Source: Fidelibacterota bacterium SCGC AAA160-B08
Lineage (GTDB): Bacteria; Fidelibacterota; Marinisomatia; Marinisomatales; Marinisomataceae
Direction: 5' to 3'
Assembly: GCA_000402755.1 (NCBI GenBank)
Contig: AQSD01000014.1
Location: 1-14,753 of the forward strand
Length of the DNA: 14,753 nucleotides
Below, piece after piece: positions 13,138-14,753 of the stretch; within the stretch, counting starts at the first letter, position 1; every line of letters begins with the position of its first letter. Under the pieces are notes generated by a model. That model made no database searches. It saw nothing but the letters and a program-made list of their open reading frames with translations, and was not told the DNA's origin. The position numbers and the translations under genes are program-made.

Positions 13138-14753
13138 ATGCTAAGAAAAATCTTAATCTATTTATTTATTACTTTACTGTCGGTAAATAGTATCTTTGCA
13201 TCCACTGGTACAAAGAGTCATTCCGCTGAAATGTTAAGCAGGGGACGATATATTCCTATTGCGATATCAGACGACTTCTTAGTCACAGCTAAAACATTCT
13301 CATCGCTTACATCTAGAACGGTAGATATTTATGAACTGTATAGCGGCATTGGTTCTATGAGTAAAACTAAAGAGTTGACATCGCCAAATCCATTATCTGG
13401 AGATGATTTTGGTTTTAGTATAGCATTACATAATAATTATTTACTTATAGGCGCCCCCGGATCAGATGACGGTAATGGAGTAGCGTATTTATATCGTAAA
13501 GACTATTCAGGGGAGTGGGTTTTAGTAAAAACCTTTGAAAATCCTAATGCAACGACAGACCCTAGTCAGTCTCAAAAATTTGGATATAATGTAGCCTTGA
13601 ATGATAAGTATGTTGCCATTGCATCACCTTTTTTTGATGATGGTACCGTATTTATATATGATTTTAATCCAGAGTCTGAAGATTTTAATAATGCGCGAAC
13701 AACACCATTCGAAGTCATTGACGTACGAAAGTTAGGAGATGTCGAGGGTTGTTATGCTGCTGGTCCAGAAAAATTTGGATTTGGAGTATCTATGTCTTTC
13801 AATAACAATAAATTACTTATTGGTTCATTAAAAGAGTTTGTACATCTTGTTGAGTTTAAGAATGGAATTGTATCTGGTGTTAATATTTTATCTCCTGAAA
13901 AAGACGAGAAAGCTAATGATGGTAAGGGACGTTTTGGTCAATCTGTCTATGTTGGAGATTCTAGTATTTATATCTCTGCTCTAGAAGATAGTAATGGTCA
14001 AGGCAAGGTGTTTGTATATCCTTATATAGATACTAACAATAGGACCGATGAAAGTCCTTGGACAAGTTTTTATACTATTCAACCTTCAGATCTAGTAGAG
14101 AATAGCTATTTTGGATACCAATTCAGCGAACTTGACAATCAGTTAATTATTAGCACATTTAATCAATCTGATTTGTATTTATATGATAAGAATGAGCTTA
14201 ATAATCAATTTGTGCTTAAAGATATTATTAAGAATGATAATTATGCTAGTTCTGATTATTTCGGTAGAAATGTTGCTTTATTTGATAATGCGCTTATTAC
14301 AGATGCTTATTACGCAGATGAGCTAGTGTTGTATAATAATTTATCTACCAGTCGACAATCTTTTCAAAATTTATCAACAAAAGGACCTGTTTTATCTATT
14401 AATGCGAAAGTGGAATGTACTGGAGGTACTGCAGGATCTTATGATTGCAATAATATTGATTTAATGGCGTTTATGGACAAAACAGATATTGGTGGAGGAA
14501 ATACCACTAGTTTGAATGATATTTGGGGATGGACAGACCCTATTACCAATAGAGATTATGCACTTGTTGGTATGAGCAATGGAACCTCTTTTGTCGATAT
14601 TACTACACCAGATAGTCCCGTATATGTTGGAAGATTGGCAACACATAGCAGTAATTCTACATGGCGTGATATTAAAGTATTTAATAATTATGCTTTCATT
14701 GTATCGGAAGCGGGTGGTCATGGTATGCAAGTATTTGATTTAACAGTATTAAG
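13138..14753 (+). CDS. Secreted FG-GAP-repeat / choice-of-anchor-B protein (3' partial)
   Basis: The frame stays open from ATG 13138 to the window end; about 538 residues are visible. A signal peptide (MLRKILIYLFITLLSVNSIFA) is followed by about six repeats that begin with FG (FGFSIALHNNYLLIGAP, FGYNVALNDKYVAIASP, then FGFGVS, FGQSVY, FGYQFS, FGRNVA). Each is about 50-70 residues long, as in FG-GAP or beta-propeller blades. The later part contains two Cys (VECTGG, DCNN), then NDIWGWTDPITNRDYALVG, SNGTSFVDITTPDSPVYVG, STWRDIKVFNN and VSEAGGHGMQVFDL. These are the hallmarks of choice-of-anchor-B (LVIVP-repeat) exported proteins. A C-terminal sorting or anchor region is expected beyond the window. 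The function is likely extracellular or surface; no substrate can be inferred. Confidence 0.86.
   Translation, partial: MLRKILIYLFITLLSVNSIFASTGTKSHSAEMLSRGRYIPIAISDDFLVTAKTFSSLTSRTVDIYELYSGIGSMSKTKELTSPNPLSGDDFGFSIALHNNYLLIGAPGSDDGNGVAYLYRKDYSGEWVLVKTFENPNATTDPSQSQKFGYNVALNDKYVAIASPFFDDGTVFIYDFNPESEDFNNARTTPFEVIDVRKLGDVEGCYAAGPEKFGFGVSMSFNNNKLLIGSLKEFVHLVEFKNGIVSGVNILSPEKDEKANDGKGRFGQSVYVGDSSIYISALEDSNGQGKVFVYPYIDTNNRTDESPWTSFYTIQPSDLVENSYFGYQFSELDNQLIISTFNQSDLYLYDKNELNNQFVLKDIIKNDNYASSDYFGRNVALFDNALITDAYYADELVLYNNLSTSRQSFQNLSTKGPVLSINAKVECTGGTAGSYDCNNIDLMAFMDKTDIGGGNTTSLNDIWGWTDPITNRDYALVGMSNGTSFVDITTPDSPVYVGRLATHSSNSTWRDIKVFNNYAFIVSEAGGHGMQVFDLTVL

Noticed and set aside
14461..14730. Minus-strand 89-residue ORF at the window end
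   Set aside because: Antisense of the choice-of-anchor-B domain, whose motifs are unmistakable on the plus strand.

Overview
The window is AT-rich DNA (roughly one third G+C by eye), tightly packed, from a diderm bacterium. It encodes several lipoproteins, an outer-membrane beta-barrel, a BamE/OmlA-like protein and a secreted FG-GAP/choice-of-anchor-B protein. Clear Shine-Dalgarno motifs precede many genes (AGGAGG or close variants). The single tRNA lacks an encoded CCA, which argues against a typical gammaproteobacterium. An AT-rich marine lineage such as Marinimicrobia (SAR406) would fit, but this is an impression, not a demonstrated assignment. I see no mobile element, phage gene, CRISPR array or rRNA.

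Layout. 1-1438: the 3' part of a thiamine-diphosphate enzyme of the 2-hydroxyacyl-CoA lyase/ILVBL type, overlapping by 4 bases a DoxX-like membrane protein. 1514-3274: two tandem paralogous short-chain dehydrogenases, both with an N-terminal secretion-type hydrophobic segment. 3294-3367: tRNA-Val(GAC) with an abnormal C at position 33. 3429-5495: a DUF2207-type membrane protein ending in a polyglycine tail, then a small Cys-rich lipoprotein. 5569-6127: four tiny single-span membrane proteins (34-59 residues) in one run, absent from standard length-limited gene calls. 6255-7579: a CADD-family protein (putative self-sacrificing p-aminobenzoate synthase) followed after 2 bases by a beta-barrel protein whose signal peptide has no ATG, GTG or TTG start.

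7580-8032 (minus): a small winged-helix-like regulator, divergent from apt (adenine phosphoribosyltransferase, 8245-8772). 8773-10542 (minus): an alkylsulfatase-like metallo-beta-lactamase lipoprotein, divergent from a class IV PLP aminotransferase/lyase (10596-11462). 11585-13089: a translationally coupled trio of envelope proteins, one SmpA/OmlA-like and two paralogous lipoproteins. 13138-end: a large exported protein with six FG-starting repeats joined to a choice-of-anchor-B domain, cut by the window end.

How the genes fit together. Folate precursor supply may be represented by the CADD homologue, with every residue I could align to Chlamydia CADD's metal site and sacrificial chemistry conserved, and possibly by the class IV fold-type enzyme 4 kb away. 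Purine salvage is represented by apt. Most of the rest is envelope biology. The points most worth a second look are the four-micropeptide membrane cluster, the C33 tRNA, the missing canonical start of the beta-barrel gene, the exported NAD(P)-type dehydrogenase pair and the CADD locus.
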